Positions 24,460 through 33,923 of a DNA stretch of 55,783 bases are shown here, piece by piece. The notes under the pieces are model-generated. The model did not search any database, was not told where the DNA came from, and worked only from the letters and a program-made list of their open reading frames with translations. How positions within the stretch are numbered: the first letter of the stretch is position 1; each line of letters opens with the position of its first letter. This DNA comes from Bacteroidales bacterium (GTDB taxonomy: Bacteria; Bacteroidota; Bacteroidia; Bacteroidales; FEN-979). Location of the stretch: the NCBI GenBank assembly GCA_025355465.1, contig JANXZO010000052.1, forward strand, positions 1 through 55,783, given 5' to 3'. Position numbers and translations under genes: made by a program.

Positions 24460-26496
24460 TTATTCTTCCGTCTTTTCTTCTGTTTCGGTTTCAGGCTCAG
24501 CTTCGGGTTCAGGTTTCGCCTGGGCCGGTTTGCGTGCAGCTGCCTTTTCTTCGGCAGCTACCATGTCGGCTTTCAGGTTGGCCAGCGCGTCGATGTCGCC
24601 GAGGGTAGTTTTCTCCATGCTGTCTTTCAATTTCTTGACAGCTTTCTTGGTGTCCTTCTCCTTCTTCAGTCCTACCTTGGCATCCTTGTTCTTTTCAGCA
24701 TTCTGAACATCCTGGTGAACTTTACTGTGGGAGAGGATGATCTTCTTGTTCTCTTTCGAGAATTCGATGACCTTAAAATCCATGGCTTCCTCTTCGTGCG
24801 ACTGGGTGCCGTCTTCCTTGCTAAGGTGGCGGAGCGGTGCAAAACCTTCCACACCATAAGGCAGGGCAACAATGGCGCCTTTGTCGTTCATGCTGACAAT
24901 GGTACCAAGATGAACTGAACCAACGGCAAACACACTTTCGAATACATCCCAGGGGTTTTCTTCGAGTTGTTTGTGACCGAGGCTGAGACGACGGTTATCA
25001 GAGTCAACATCGAGAACCATGACTTCGATGGCTTCGCCGATCTTTGTGAATTCGGCGGGATGTTTGATCTTCTTCGACCAGCTGAGGTCAGAGATGTGGA
25101 TCAGTCCGTCAACACCCTCTTCCAGTTCCACAAAAATACCGAAGTTGGTAAAGTTGCGAACGGTGGCGGTATGTTTCGACCGGAGGGGATATTTCTCCTT
25201 GATGTCGGTCCAGGGATCCGGTATCAGCTGTTTGATACCCATCGACATTTTACGCTCATCGCGGTCGAGGGTAAGAATAACGGCTTCCACCTCCTGTCCA
25301 ACTTTGAGGAAATCATGAGCGGTACGCAGGTGCTGCGACCATGACATTTCAGAAACATGAATGAGTCCTTCAACGCCGGTGGTGATTTCTACAAAAGCGC
25401 CATAATCGGCAATCACAACTACGCGGCCTTTCACCTTGTCACCAATTTTGAGGTTCTGATCCAGTGAATCCCAGGGGTGAGGAGTAAGTTGTTTGAGGCC
25501 AAGCGCGATACGCTTCTTGTTCTCATCGAAGTCGAGGATAACCACCTTGATTTTCTGATCCAGCTTAACGATCTCTTCCGGGTGGTTGATACGTCCCCAG
25601 CTCAGGTCGGTGATGTGGATCAATCCGTCTACACCGCCCAGGTCGACGAATACGCCATAGCTGGTGATATTCTTAACGGTACCTTCAAGGATCTGTCCCT
25701 TTTCGAGTTTTTTGATGATCTCTGCCTTCTGGGCTTCGAGTTCGTCTTCGATAAGGGCTTTGTGTGATACTACAACATTTTTGTATTCGTGGTTGATCTT
25801 CACCACCTTAAATTCCATCACCTTGTCGACAAAAACGTCGTAATCGCGAATGGGCTTCACATCGATCTGTGAACCCGGAAGGAAAGCTTCGATGCCAAAG
25901 ATGTCGACAATAAGACCGCCTTTGGTGCGGGACTTCACATAACCTTTGATAATTTCCTGTTTTTCGTAAGCATCGTTGATGCGTTCCCACGATTTCAGGA
26001 TGCGTGCTTTCTTGTGCGAAAGAAGGAGCTGACCGCTCGTATCTTCCTGGTTTTCTACATAAACCTCTACTTTGTCGCCGATCTTCAGGTCGGGATTGTA
26101 GCGGAATTCGTTCATCTGGATTACACCGTCTGATTTAAAACCGATGTTAACCACAACTTCACGGTTCGAAAGGGTTACAACGGTTCCCTCAATCACTTCG
26201 TGGTCCTGAATGGCACGGAGGGTCTGATCGTAAAGGTCTTCCAGCTTTTTGCGTTCATCGGTCGAGTATATCTCGTGTTTCTTGCCAATGGCATCCCAGT
26301 CAAAGTTCTTCAGATCGTCATTCGAAGGTTTTGTTCTCGGGGCCTTTTTTACCGGAACTTCTGCTACAGCATCTTCAATTACCGGTTCAACAACGGCGGC
26401 TTCTGGTTCAACAGCTGCATTTTCAATACCGGCGACTTGTTCTTCAACGGATTCAGGATTCTGCGCCGGGGTTTCATTCAATTCTTCTGGAGTCAT
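24460..26496 (-). CDS. rpsA: 30S ribosomal protein S1
   Basis: A 678-residue RNA-binding ribosomal protein needed for translation of structured mRNAs. Residues 1-60 are an acidic alanine/glutamate-rich extension. From about 85 to 600 there are six S1 repeats, each recognisable by a GxVxxxxxxGxFVxL pattern (for example ITSYGVFVDLGGVDGLIHI and FTNFGIFVELEEGVDGLIHI). The final 75 residues are highly charged lysine/glutamate sequence, a Bacteroidota feature. A strong promoter and an approximately 105-base leader precede it, and rnz follows closely. Confidence 0.97.
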   Translation of the reverse strand: MTPEELNETPAQNPESVEEQVAGIENAAVEPEAAVVEPVIEDAVAEVPVKKAPRTKPSNDDLKNFDWDAIGKKHEIYSTDERKKLEDLYDQTLRAIQDHEVIEGTVVTLSNREVVVNIGFKSDGVIQMNEFRYNPDLKIGDKVEVYVENQEDTSGQLLLSHKKARILKSWERINDAYEKQEIIKGYVKSRTKGGLIVDIFGIEAFLPGSQIDVKPIRDYDVFVDKVMEFKVVKINHEYKNVVVSHKALIEDELEAQKAEIIKKLEKGQILEGTVKNITSYGVFVDLGGVDGLIHITDLSWGRINHPEEIVKLDQKIKVVILDFDENKKRIALGLKQLTPHPWDSLDQNLKIGDKVKGRVVVIADYGAFVEITTGVEGLIHVSEMSWSQHLRTAHDFLKVGQEVEAVILTLDRDERKMSMGIKQLIPDPWTDIKEKYPLRSKHTATVRNFTNFGIFVELEEGVDGLIHISDLSWSKKIKHPAEFTKIGEAIEVMVLDVDSDNRRLSLGHKQLEENPWDVFESVFAVGSVHLGTIVSMNDKGAIVALPYGVEGFAPLRHLSKEDGTQSHEEEAMDFKVIEFSKENKKIILSHSKVHQDVQNAEKNKDAKVGLKKEKDTKKAVKKLKDSMEKTTLGDIDALANLKADMVAAEEKAAARKPAQAKPEPEAEPETETEEKTEE

Positions 26497-26604
26497 TCAA
26501 TTTCTCTTAGTGGCGGTGCGGGAGCACCAACCGGGTTTAACAAACATTTTAATTTCAGGAAATTACGATAAAGAGCGGCCACCATTTTTCATCCTGTTGA
26601 AAAT
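26497..26604 (-). promoter_or_regulatory. rpsA 5' leader with two potential hairpins
   Basis: If transcription starts a few bases past the TATCTTTG box, the leader is about 105 nt. Read on the minus strand it contains CCATTTTC pairing with GAAAAATGG (one bulge) and, nearer the start, GGTGC-tccc-GCACC. S1 autoregulates in other bacteria, so this could be a control element. Only the pairing potential was seen. Confidence 0.4.
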
Positions 26605-26610
26605 GGGGTG

Positions 26611-26641
26611 CAAAGATAATAAGAAACATTTGAAAATCAAA
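26611..26641 (-). promoter_or_regulatory. rpsA promoter
   Basis: On the minus strand TTTG (26641-26638), exactly 19 bases, then TATCTTTG (26618-26611). This is a textbook Bacteroidota promoter. Confidence 0.8.
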
Positions 26642-26672
26642 GAGGAAGCCATTTTTCCCGGATCAGCCTGCT

Positions 26673-27575
26673 TCAGGGCAGGTCTTCACCCCTGGAAGCA
26701 ATATATATCTTGTACCATTGTTCGAGGCTCATATTAACATTCAAGGCATCAACAGCATACCGTACCCGTTCAATCTGGCGGGTGCCGGCAACAGGAATGA
26801 TGGATGCAGGATGTTTAAGCAGCCAGGCATAGACAACCTTTTCGGGATTGTCAACATTCAGTTCAGCCGCAACTTCCCGAAGGGCGATCTCAACACGGTG
26901 TCCTTTTTCATCGCGTGGACTAAACAACCGCCCGCCAGCCAGCGGAGACCATGCCATGGGTTTGAGCCGTTCCAGGAGAAAAAAGTCGATGTTGCCGTTA
27001 TCAAAATGATCAAGACAAAAGGGCGAAATTTCCACCTGATTGGTCACAAGTTTTTCGTCCAGGTAAGAACTCAGCATGCGGAATTGGTCCGGGTTGAAAT
27101 TGGAAACACCAAAGTAACGCACCTTCCCGTCCCTTTTCAAATCAGAAAAAGCCCTGGCGACCGCCTCCGGTTCGAAAAATGGCGCCGGACGGTGCAACAG
27201 CAGCAGATCGATATAATCCGTTCCCAGATTTTTTAATGAGTTGTTTACAGATGACGTGATATGATCATATCCGTAATCATAGATCTTCAGCTTCCGTTCA
27301 GGAAACCTCTCCGACCTCAGCTTAATACCGCACTTTGTGATGATCTCAATGTTATGACGCAGCGCACCATTCAGCTTCAGGGCATTGCCGAAAAGTTCTT
27401 CACATGTGTAATTCCCATAAATATCAGCATGGTCGAAAGTGGTCACTCCCAGTTCAACGGACATGGTGGCAAGCTGCAAAAGCGCTTGCGGGGAGAGGTT
27501 CCATTCAGCCGATCGCCAGTGTCCATGAACAACACGCGAAATTTCGAAATCTTTTGTAAGTTTAATTCTGTTCAT
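26673..27575 (-). CDS. Aldo/keto reductase, YdhF-like
   Basis: A 300-residue NADPH-dependent oxidoreductase with a TIM-barrel fold. The catalytic set is visible: Asp and Tyr in TTFDHADIYGNY, Lys in ITKCGIK and His in LLLHRPAP. FGVSNFNPDQFRML and the C-terminal IIPVAGTRQIERV (cofactor site) complete the family pattern. ATG at 27575 (MNRIKLTKDFEISRVVHG) fits the family better than the upstream open frame. Substrate unknown. Confidence 0.93.
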   Translation of the reverse strand: MNRIKLTKDFEISRVVHGHWRSAEWNLSPQALLQLATMSVELGVTTFDHADIYGNYTCEELFGNALKLNGALRHNIEIITKCGIKLRSERFPERKLKIYDYGYDHITSSVNNSLKNLGTDYIDLLLLHRPAPFFEPEAVARAFSDLKRDGKVRYFGVSNFNPDQFRMLSSYLDEKLVTNQVEISPFCLDHFDNGNIDFFLLERLKPMAWSPLAGGRLFSPRDEKGHRVEIALREVAAELNVDNPEKVVYAWLLKHPASIIPVAGTRQIERVRYAVDALNVNMSLEQWYKIYIASRGEDLP

Positions 27576-27602
27576 CCTGTGCAAATGTTCAATATGAATA
27601 GA

Positions 27603-27643
27603 CAAAGATAGAAATTCCCGTTCCACCTTTTGCCTTATCTTTG
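27603..27643. promoter_or_regulatory. Symmetrical divergent promoter boxes
   Basis: CAAAGATA at 27603-27610 (minus-strand TATCTTTG, toward the aldo/keto reductase) and TATCTTTG at 27636-27643 (toward the lipoprotein gene) are perfect inverted copies 25 bases apart. Confidence 0.55.
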
Positions 27644-27662
27644 CAGCCACAGTCTTAAAATC

Positions 27663-28949
27663 ATGGAAACACAAAACCTGAGAACCGCCATAGCAGCCCT
27701 TATTCTTCTTTGTACCGGAATATTATTTTCCGCCGGCTGCAGGAAATCAAATGATCAGAATCCACCGGACCCGCCCCTGATGACAATTGATTTTACGAAT
27801 AATTACGTCAACCCGAAACTGGGTGCCATTGTTTTTCTCTCCGATCCGAAGGGGAAAGTCCTTGCAGATACGAGTTTCACCGGAAATATAAAGATTGGCC
27901 TGAAACCCGGGAAAGGAATGGCAACACCGCCCTGGTTTATGGTTACGGTCGCCACCTGGGAGCCAAACATGCACAATTTTACCATCAGTATAAATACCTG
28001 GACATGCATCACCGGCGGAAACTGGGTGCTGCGGGGTGACAGGCATGATACTACCGGGCACATCACCGTTTCCCTCAACAATTTACCCGTGCACAGCGGT
28101 CCCATCCTTTTTGCAAACAGTGGTTTTACAAATTTCACTTTCAACAGCATCAACCGGGTGAATAATCTTTATGCTCCCCAGGATACACTCTATTTGAGGC
28201 TCATCACACCGGCCGGACCAAAATATAAAATCAAATACCCGGTGAACCCCGGAGGGAACTATGACATCGCAATGAACGACCTGTCCGACGCTGCGGTGAG
28301 TACCATCACCCTACCCACAACAGCCGTATATTATGAAGCACGGTTGTGGGGATTTAAACCGCAAACTGCCGGCACTCCACAGTGGGCAGTCAGCTGGACC
28401 ACCGGCAGTATCCAGACCGAAGAACTCCTCGGAGACGGCATTCCCACCGATTCTGTAAAAGTGAGTTATCCTCCGGCCACCTATTCCAGGTATCACACGG
28501 AATTATCCTACACCGAAGACTGGACCTCCAACACCACCTGGTTCAATCAGATGAACGGCGAGGTCCCTGCCACCTTCACGAAGGTAGATGCCCATATAGC
28601 AGGTTATAGCTCTCCCTCTCCGGGCAAGGTCATTTTAGATGCTTCAGGCACCTGGAATCTCACCACCTGTGAATGGGAATTCTATTCTCACAACAACCAG
28701 ATATTCGAGTGGAAATTGAATGTACCAGACTCTTCGCGTACGATCACACTCCCGGATATGCCTCCCTCCATGGCCAAAATGTTTCCTCTTCTGGCCCTTG
28801 ACTCACTTACGGTTTCATGGGTCAGACTCACCAACTATGACAACATTCAAAGCTACCAGGACATTGTAAACACGCTTTTAAACACAGCCACCCCGGTAAA
28901 CCCCGGAAGCCAGAACACAAGAAGCTGCCTGAAAAGCAATGCGAAATGA
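27663..28949 (+). CDS. Lipoprotein of unknown function
   Basis: A 428-residue protein with a hydrophobic signal peptide and lipobox FSAGC, so Cys26 is expected to be lipidated. The mature part is beta-rich and low in charge. It contains repeated aromatic and asparagine-rich strands and no motif I recognise. ATG at 27663 fits the signal peptide, and the TATCTTTG box is 20 bases upstream. The gene stands alone, divergent from the aldo/keto reductase and convergent with the T9SS phosphoesterase. It is probably a surface or periplasmic lipoprotein. Confidence 0.75.
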   Translation: METQNLRTAIAALILLCTGILFSAGCRKSNDQNPPDPPLMTIDFTNNYVNPKLGAIVFLSDPKGKVLADTSFTGNIKIGLKPGKGMATPPWFMVTVATWEPNMHNFTISINTWTCITGGNWVLRGDRHDTTGHITVSLNNLPVHSGPILFANSGFTNFTFNSINRVNNLYAPQDTLYLRLITPAGPKYKIKYPVNPGGNYDIAMNDLSDAAVSTITLPTTAVYYEARLWGFKPQTAGTPQWAVSWTTGSIQTEELLGDGIPTDSVKVSYPPATYSRYHTELSYTEDWTSNTTWFNQMNGEVPATFTKVDAHIAGYSSPSPGKVILDASGTWNLTTCEWEFYSHNNQIFEWKLNVPDSSRTITLPDMPPSMAKMFPLLALDSLTVSWVRLTNYDNIQSYQDIVNTLLNTATPVNPGSQNTRSCLKSNAK

Positions 28950-29053
28950 GTCCCTTTTCTCAGGTGGGACCTGTTCTAAATACTCTTCCGGCGTCTTAAA
29001 ATCTGCTTTCATACTCGCAGCATTAAAATTCGCCCTTTATCATATCAAATGAT

Positions 29054-30235
29054 CTATTGTTTTACTATTTTTTTTATGGCAACTCCTGCGCTGTTCCTTG
29101 CTTTTAAGATATAAACACCGGCTGATAAATCCGACAGGTCTGCAGTGGTGGCAGTTTCATGTGTTGTGAAGCTTTTAACTACCTCTCCTCCGGGATTTAG
29201 AATTTCAACCTCACACGGGCCCGCACATCCGATGGTGATGATATCCCTGGCCGGGTTCGGAAAAACAGAGAGGTTTAAGGAATTATTTTTCTCACCAACG
29301 CCGGTCGTCGAACAGGAACGCAGCGGAGCACTTACGGTGACATAGGATGATGTAACCGTGATTATGCGGTACGAGCGGTTAAACGCAGCAGCAGTCTGCA
29401 CATAACGGGTGCTGTCGGATCCGTTTTCCGGGATTACCTGTCCGTTTCGGTTGGCAACCACATTTTGATGCTCGTGCCCGTCAAGAACAACGTCCACATG
29501 GTTTGAGTCGCAAATATTCAGGAAGGTTGTCCGGTTATTTGCGATGGAGCAGTCTTCGGGCGTGTTGATCACCCCGGTGAACGGCGTACCGTCGGAGTTG
29601 GTGCCGATAGCATTTACCGCCGGATGATGCATGACAATGATCTTTCGTTTCCCGCTGTTAAGGTTTAAGGAGAGTCGCAGAAAGGCAATCTGGTCATCGG
29701 AGAGCCCTTTCCCTTTTTTGTTCTCGGCCGTGATGGTAGAATCAGAGCCTGAACGGAGATAGACAACAACGGCCAGATCGTTTGTAATGGCATAATCTAT
29801 ATCGGGTGTGACAAACTTGCGGTAATATGTAAGTGTATCATTGGAAACCGGCGGATTGACCAATGCTTCCCAGTATTCGTGATTTCCGGGAACAAAATAT
29901 ATCGGAATTGTCTTGGCGGCATCGATAAAATAATCGCCGATACCGGGATTTGTCAGGGTGGGCGGAAACAGATACTGTGTAACGGTGGGATACATGCCGT
30001 CAGGCGTCTCGTTTCCTACATTTGAAATGTCGCCGCTCACAACAACGAAGGCTGGTTTCGGATTTAGCGCAACGAATTCCTGACTATAGCATTGATAGTA
30101 TTGAGCGTTTGTGTCACTCTCCCCGAACGGAATGTTGGAGATATGCATGTCGGAGAGATGGATGAAGGTGAACTGGGCGAAGCTGTTCAACGCCAACAGG
30201 GAAATCGTTACTGTAATGATTAAAAGTTTTTTCAT
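29054..30235 (-). CDS. Secreted calcineurin-like metallophosphoesterase with T9SS sorting domain
   Basis: A 393-residue protein with a signal peptide (residues 1-20, ...LNSFAQ). The catalytic domain has every dimetal motif: LSDMHIS, VVSGDISN, VPGNHEYW, MHHPAV and LDGHEHQN. Residues about 320-393 are a type IX secretion C-terminal domain (LSVFPNPARDIITIG ... LSAGVYILKARNSAG), so the enzyme should be exported across the outer membrane. Substrate unknown: this fold covers nucleotidases, phosphodiesterases and acid phosphatases. It begins 35 bases after the decayed beta-propeller gene ends. Confidence 0.9.
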   Translation of the reverse strand: MKKLLIITVTISLLALNSFAQFTFIHLSDMHISNIPFGESDTNAQYYQCYSQEFVALNPKPAFVVVSGDISNVGNETPDGMYPTVTQYLFPPTLTNPGIGDYFIDAAKTIPIYFVPGNHEYWEALVNPPVSNDTLTYYRKFVTPDIDYAITNDLAVVVYLRSGSDSTITAENKKGKGLSDDQIAFLRLSLNLNSGKRKIIVMHHPAVNAIGTNSDGTPFTGVINTPEDCSIANNRTTFLNICDSNHVDVVLDGHEHQNVVANRNGQVIPENGSDSTRYVQTAAAFNRSYRIITVTSSYVTVSAPLRSCSTTGVGEKNNSLNLSVFPNPARDIITIGCAGPCEVEILNPGGEVVKSFTTHETATTADLSDLSAGVYILKARNSAGVAIKKIVKQ

Positions 30236-30270
30236 GGTGTAAATAGTTTATTGTTAGAGTTTTTAAAATT

Positions 30271-31413
30271 TTAACGGCAGATTAGCAGCTTGCTGAATTC
30301 CATATTTTCAGAGGACTTGATTTTTACAACATACAATCCTCCCGGGATGGTCCTAACATCCACATTAATGATCGGCTGGTTGTTGAATTGGCATTGTCAC
30401 ACTTGTTCTCCCCAAAGGTTGTAAATTGTAATTAAACCATCTTTTAGTAGGATTTTGCTATGGCTGATGGTAATCGTTCTGGTTGCCGGATTCGGAAACA
30501 TACTGAATCCGGATGAATTTCCAGGCTGTTCATTGAACCCGGCGCCTCCGCCTGTGAACTTTATTATTGTCCCGTTCGAACCAGCCAGATATCCGGTGCG
30601 CAGCATTGGGAAAGATATTGAAGTCAATGTATTACCTGTTCCTGTATTCAATTGCACCTAGGTTGCACCTCCATCTGCGGTTTGTAATAAAAGGCCCGAT
30701 TCGCCGGTGATATAACCGGTAAGCATATCCGTAAAGCACACCGATCTCAGATCACGGAAAGTCGTTCCTCCGCTAGTCTCAATCCAGGTAAGGCCGCCAT
30801 CATGCGTGTTTAATAGCCTGCCGCTTTCACCAACAACATACCCGGTATTTAAATCATGAAAGAATACCGAGAGTAGCCAGTCAGCGGTTCCTGAGGACAA
30901 CCTGCTCCATGTGTTACCTCCGTCTGAAGTTTTTAATATAACTCCACCATCTCCCACAGCAAATCCTGTAATGCTGTCAACAAATGAAATGCAGGACAAT
31001 TGGCAATTGGAAATTGTAAAGATGTTGGACCACGAAGTGCCGGTGTCGATAGTCTTCAAAATTGTTCCGGAGCCAGTCACAAATCCGGTATTTTGGTCAA
31101 TAAAAAAAACTGATCGTAAAGATTTAGTGGTGGTAATACCGGTACTGCCGGCAATAAAACCCGTGATGGAGTTCACAAAACAGATGGATCGTAAGTTGTC
31201 TGAAGTCCCCGATTCAACCTTCTCCCATGAAATCCCTCCGTTCATGGTTTTCATGATGGTCCCTGACTGGCCTGCCGTAAACCCGATAAGTTTACTTGTA
31301 AAACACACAGCGTTCAATAGATTACCCTGGGGCAACGGGTTTTGCCAGGTGAATTGTGCGTTGAGCAGAACTGGTGAAATCAATAAAAATATAATCAGAA
31401 AACCTGATTTCAT
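30271..31413 (-). pseudogene. Decayed YCF48-like beta-propeller protein with T9SS domain
   Basis: The 381-codon frame runs from ATG 31413 to TAA 30271 with two internal stops: TAG at 30660-30658 and TGA at 30399-30397. It begins with a signal peptide (FLIIFLLISPVLLNAQ), then repeats of the YCF48/photosystem II stability-factor type (GTIMKTMNGGISW, GVILKTSDGGNTWSRL, GRLLNTHDGGLTW), and ends with SMFPNPATRTITIS...GGLYVVKIKSSE, a T9SS domain. The TAG falls exactly where the repeat needs Trp (DGGAT-stop-VQL). The TGA follows WGEQV, where Trp is also possible. The second repeat (GSTGITTTKSLRS) lacks about 20 residues. The frame is otherwise intact, so decay is recent, or the stops are assembly errors. 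Confidence 0.85.
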
Positions 31414-31676
31414 GAATTATCCTCATTTATTGACAGTTCAAGTACTGACTCACCGGGGGGAGTATTAAAAATAATATGTATCATACCACCTGTCGGAATA
31501 ACTATACATTCATTATGGTAACCGAAAGAAAAATATCAGGTATTCCAATTTACTATTTACTTTAGTAGTATAAAATTATGAAAATTATTGAAACTGTTCC
31601 CTGTAAAATAAATATTCCTTTTTTTGCAGGGCGGATTTGCCTTTAAATGCTCTTATCGAAAATATTCCGAAAAATT
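31414..31676. other. AT-rich intergenic region
   Basis: About 260 bases between the divergent propeller pseudogene and gldA. It should hold the promoters for both. A TTTTTTTG run at 31619-31626 could be a degenerate -7 box for gldA. No RNA gene or hairpin stood out. Confidence 0.4.
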
Positions 31677-32780
31677 ATGAAATCAACTGAAATGAACAAG
31701 GCGCTGTTCCCGGGTAAATACATCCAGGGAGAGAATGCCCTGCGCTTGTTGCCGGAACTGGTTAATCTGCTTGGAAAAAATGGTCTGATTCTCGCCTCTC
31801 CGACGGCAAAAAAAAGTATCCTTCCAAATTACCTTCATCAGGATTCCTGGGGTTCCATTCAGGTATCGGCCTTTGGTGGCGAGTGTTGTGAACGGGAAAT
31901 CCGCAGGCTTACGGAACTGATCCGACATGAAAATATCGGCGTGCTGGTTGGGATGGGTGGTGGAAAGACCATCGATGCTGCAAAAATCGCCGCTGACCTG
32001 ACAGGCATCCCGGTTATTATCGTACCGACTATTGCCTCCACCGATGCTCCTTGCAGCGGATGTGCCGTCATCTATGGTGAAACAGGCATTTTCGAATCGG
32101 TTTACTACCAGAAGATGAATCCGCAGGTAGTACTGGTGGATGTAACGGTGATTGCTGGCGCTCCCTCCCGTTTCCTGGTTGCCGGCATGGGTGATGCGCT
32201 GGCAACCTGGTTCGAAGCCCGCTCGTGCCATCATACCCATTCGCTGAACGCCTGCGGTGGTTACAGTACCATCACCGGGTTGAATCTTGCCAGGCTATGC
32301 TATGACACCCTGCTGCGCGATGGCAGGGAGGCTCTGGCATCCATCCTGACCAATAAAATCACCTCTTCATTAAACCACATCATTGAAGCGAATATTCTGC
32401 TGAGCGGCATTGGGTTTGAGAGTTCGGGCCTGGCTGCGGCACATTCAATTCACAACGGACTTACCGCACTGGCAGAGACCCATAGGTTTTATCATGGCGA
32501 GAAGGTGGCTTTTGGCGTCGTTACCGGACTTCATCTCACCCAGGCTGACCTCTCCGAGATGCAGACAGTCTATTCATTTTGCAAATCCATCGGACTTCCG
32601 ACTACATTTGGCGACATCGGGCTTAACGACCCAAGCCATGAAAAACTTATGCAGGTAGCCGTAAAAGCCTGTGCAGCGGAAGAGGGTATTCACCATGAAG
32701 AGGGAGAAATCACACCGGAGAAAGTTATCCGGGCAATGATCGCCGCTGATGCCATGGGCCGTGCCGGAAAATTAAGATAA
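31677..32780 (+). CDS. gldA: Glycerol dehydrogenase
   Basis: A 367-residue zinc- and NAD-dependent dehydrogenase that interconverts glycerol and dihydroxyacetone. FPGKYIQGENAL marks the N-terminus, GVLVGMGGGKTIDAAK is the NAD-binding loop, and VPTIASTDAPCSG holds the first zinc ligand. GLAAAHSIHNGL and FYHGEKVAFG contain the zinc-binding histidines. Homologues begin close to MNKALFPG (31692), with ATGs also at 31677 and 31647. 31677 is a compromise and the true start is uncertain by a few codons. ychF follows 43 bases later with its own promoter box. Confidence 0.92.
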   Translation: MKSTEMNKALFPGKYIQGENALRLLPELVNLLGKNGLILASPTAKKSILPNYLHQDSWGSIQVSAFGGECCEREIRRLTELIRHENIGVLVGMGGGKTIDAAKIAADLTGIPVIIVPTIASTDAPCSGCAVIYGETGIFESVYYQKMNPQVVLVDVTVIAGAPSRFLVAGMGDALATWFEARSCHHTHSLNACGGYSTITGLNLARLCYDTLLRDGREALASILTNKITSSLNHIIEANILLSGIGFESSGLAAAHSIHNGLTALAETHRFYHGEKVAFGVVTGLHLTQADLSEMQTVYSFCKSIGLPTTFGDIGLNDPSHEKLMQVAVKACAAEEGIHHEEGEITPEKVIRAMIAADAMGRAGKLR

Positions 32781-32794
32781 TCGCGGTTTTTCAT

Positions 32795-32802
32795 TACCTT
32801 TG
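32795..32802 (+). promoter_or_regulatory. -7 promoter box of ychF
   Basis: TACCTTTG, 21 bases before the ychF ATG. The -33 element is unclear. Confidence 0.45.
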
Positions 32803-32823
32803 CACCGCAAAATCTATCACTCT

Positions 32824-33915
32824 ATGCCATTAAAATGCGGAATCATCGGTCTTTCCGGCTCTGGTAAGACGACCCTCTTCAATTGTATCTCAAACAACCG
32901 GGCAGAGACCCACAAAGCCGCCTTCTCAGCTACAAAATCCAATCTCGGGGTAATGAATGTGCCCGATCCACGGTTGAAAGTGATTGACGACCTCATTCAT
33001 TCTGCCCGGATCCTGCAGACCACTATTGAGATGGTGGACATCCCCGGACTTTCAAAAGGAGGCAGCCACACGGAAGGGAATAAGTTCCTTACCGACATCC
33101 GGAATGTGGATGCCCTGATTCATGTGATCCGCTGTTTTGATGACCCCATGATGCCACACATTGAAGGGTCGGTTGATCCGGTTCGCGACAAGGAGATTGT
33201 TGACCTGGAACTCCAGATCAAGGATCTCGAATCGGTGGAAAAGAAGATCGGAAGGATGGAAAAGATGCTCAAAGCAGGCGATAAGGATGCAAAAAAGGGT
33301 CTCGATGTACTTCATCTTGTGAAAGATCACCTGGAGTCATTCCAATCAGCCCGTACAGCGCCGATTTCGGACGATGACCGTCGTTTTATTGCCGACATCT
33401 TTCTGCTTAGTGAAAAACCCGTTATGTATGTGTGCAATGTTGACGATGGCGCCGCACTGAGTGGAAATGCTTACTCCACTCGCTTCCTTGCGTCGGTGAA
33501 GGCCGAAAATGCGGAGGTGCTGGTTATTGCAGCCAGAATGGAGTCGGAAATTGCCGAGTTGGAAAGCGAAGAGGACCGTGTTGCTTTTCTCTCCGATGCC
33601 GGATTGACCGAACCCGGAGTTAATCGCCTGGTGCGCGCAGCTTTCCACCTGCTCGACCTGCAATGTTTTTTCACGGCAGGTCCCAAAGAGGTTCGTGCCT
33701 GGACGATTAAGAAAGGGATGACGGCCCCACAGGCCTCCGGCGTTATCCACAGCGATCTCGAAAGGGGATTCATTCGTGCTGAAGTGATGAAGTATGACGA
33801 TTTCATTCGCCTGAAATCAGAACACGCCTGCAAGGAAAACGGGAAATTATTTGTGGAAGGAAAGAACTACGTGGTAGAGGACGGTGATATCCTGCACATC
33901 CGTTTCAACGTGTAA
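32824..33915 (+). CDS. ychF: Redox-responsive ATPase YchF (Ola1/Obg family)
   Basis: A 363-residue P-loop protein that binds ATP rather than GTP and associates with the ribosome. The Walker A is GLSGSGKTTLFN near residue 8. VDIPGLSKGG is the G3 motif, and the G4 position reads CNVDDG in place of NKxD, which fits the loss of guanine specificity in YchF. A coiled-coil insert (about 120-180) and a C-terminal TGS domain (about 275-363, FTAGPKEVRAWTIKKGMTA) complete the usual layout. ATG at 32824 is preferred to one at 32800 that overlaps the promoter box. Confidence 0.96.
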   Translation: MPLKCGIIGLSGSGKTTLFNCISNNRAETHKAAFSATKSNLGVMNVPDPRLKVIDDLIHSARILQTTIEMVDIPGLSKGGSHTEGNKFLTDIRNVDALIHVIRCFDDPMMPHIEGSVDPVRDKEIVDLELQIKDLESVEKKIGRMEKMLKAGDKDAKKGLDVLHLVKDHLESFQSARTAPISDDDRRFIADIFLLSEKPVMYVCNVDDGAALSGNAYSTRFLASVKAENAEVLVIAARMESEIAELESEEDRVAFLSDAGLTEPGVNRLVRAAFHLLDLQCFFTAGPKEVRAWTIKKGMTAPQASGVIHSDLERGFIRAEVMKYDDFIRLKSEHACKENGKLFVEGKNYVVEDGDILHIRFNV

Positions 33916-33923
33916 CCAATTCT

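Noticed and set aside
28950-28970. GTCCC...GGGAC hairpin after the lipoprotein gene as a terminator
   Set aside because: Only five base pairs with an 11-base loop and no T-tract. Too weak to list as a feature.
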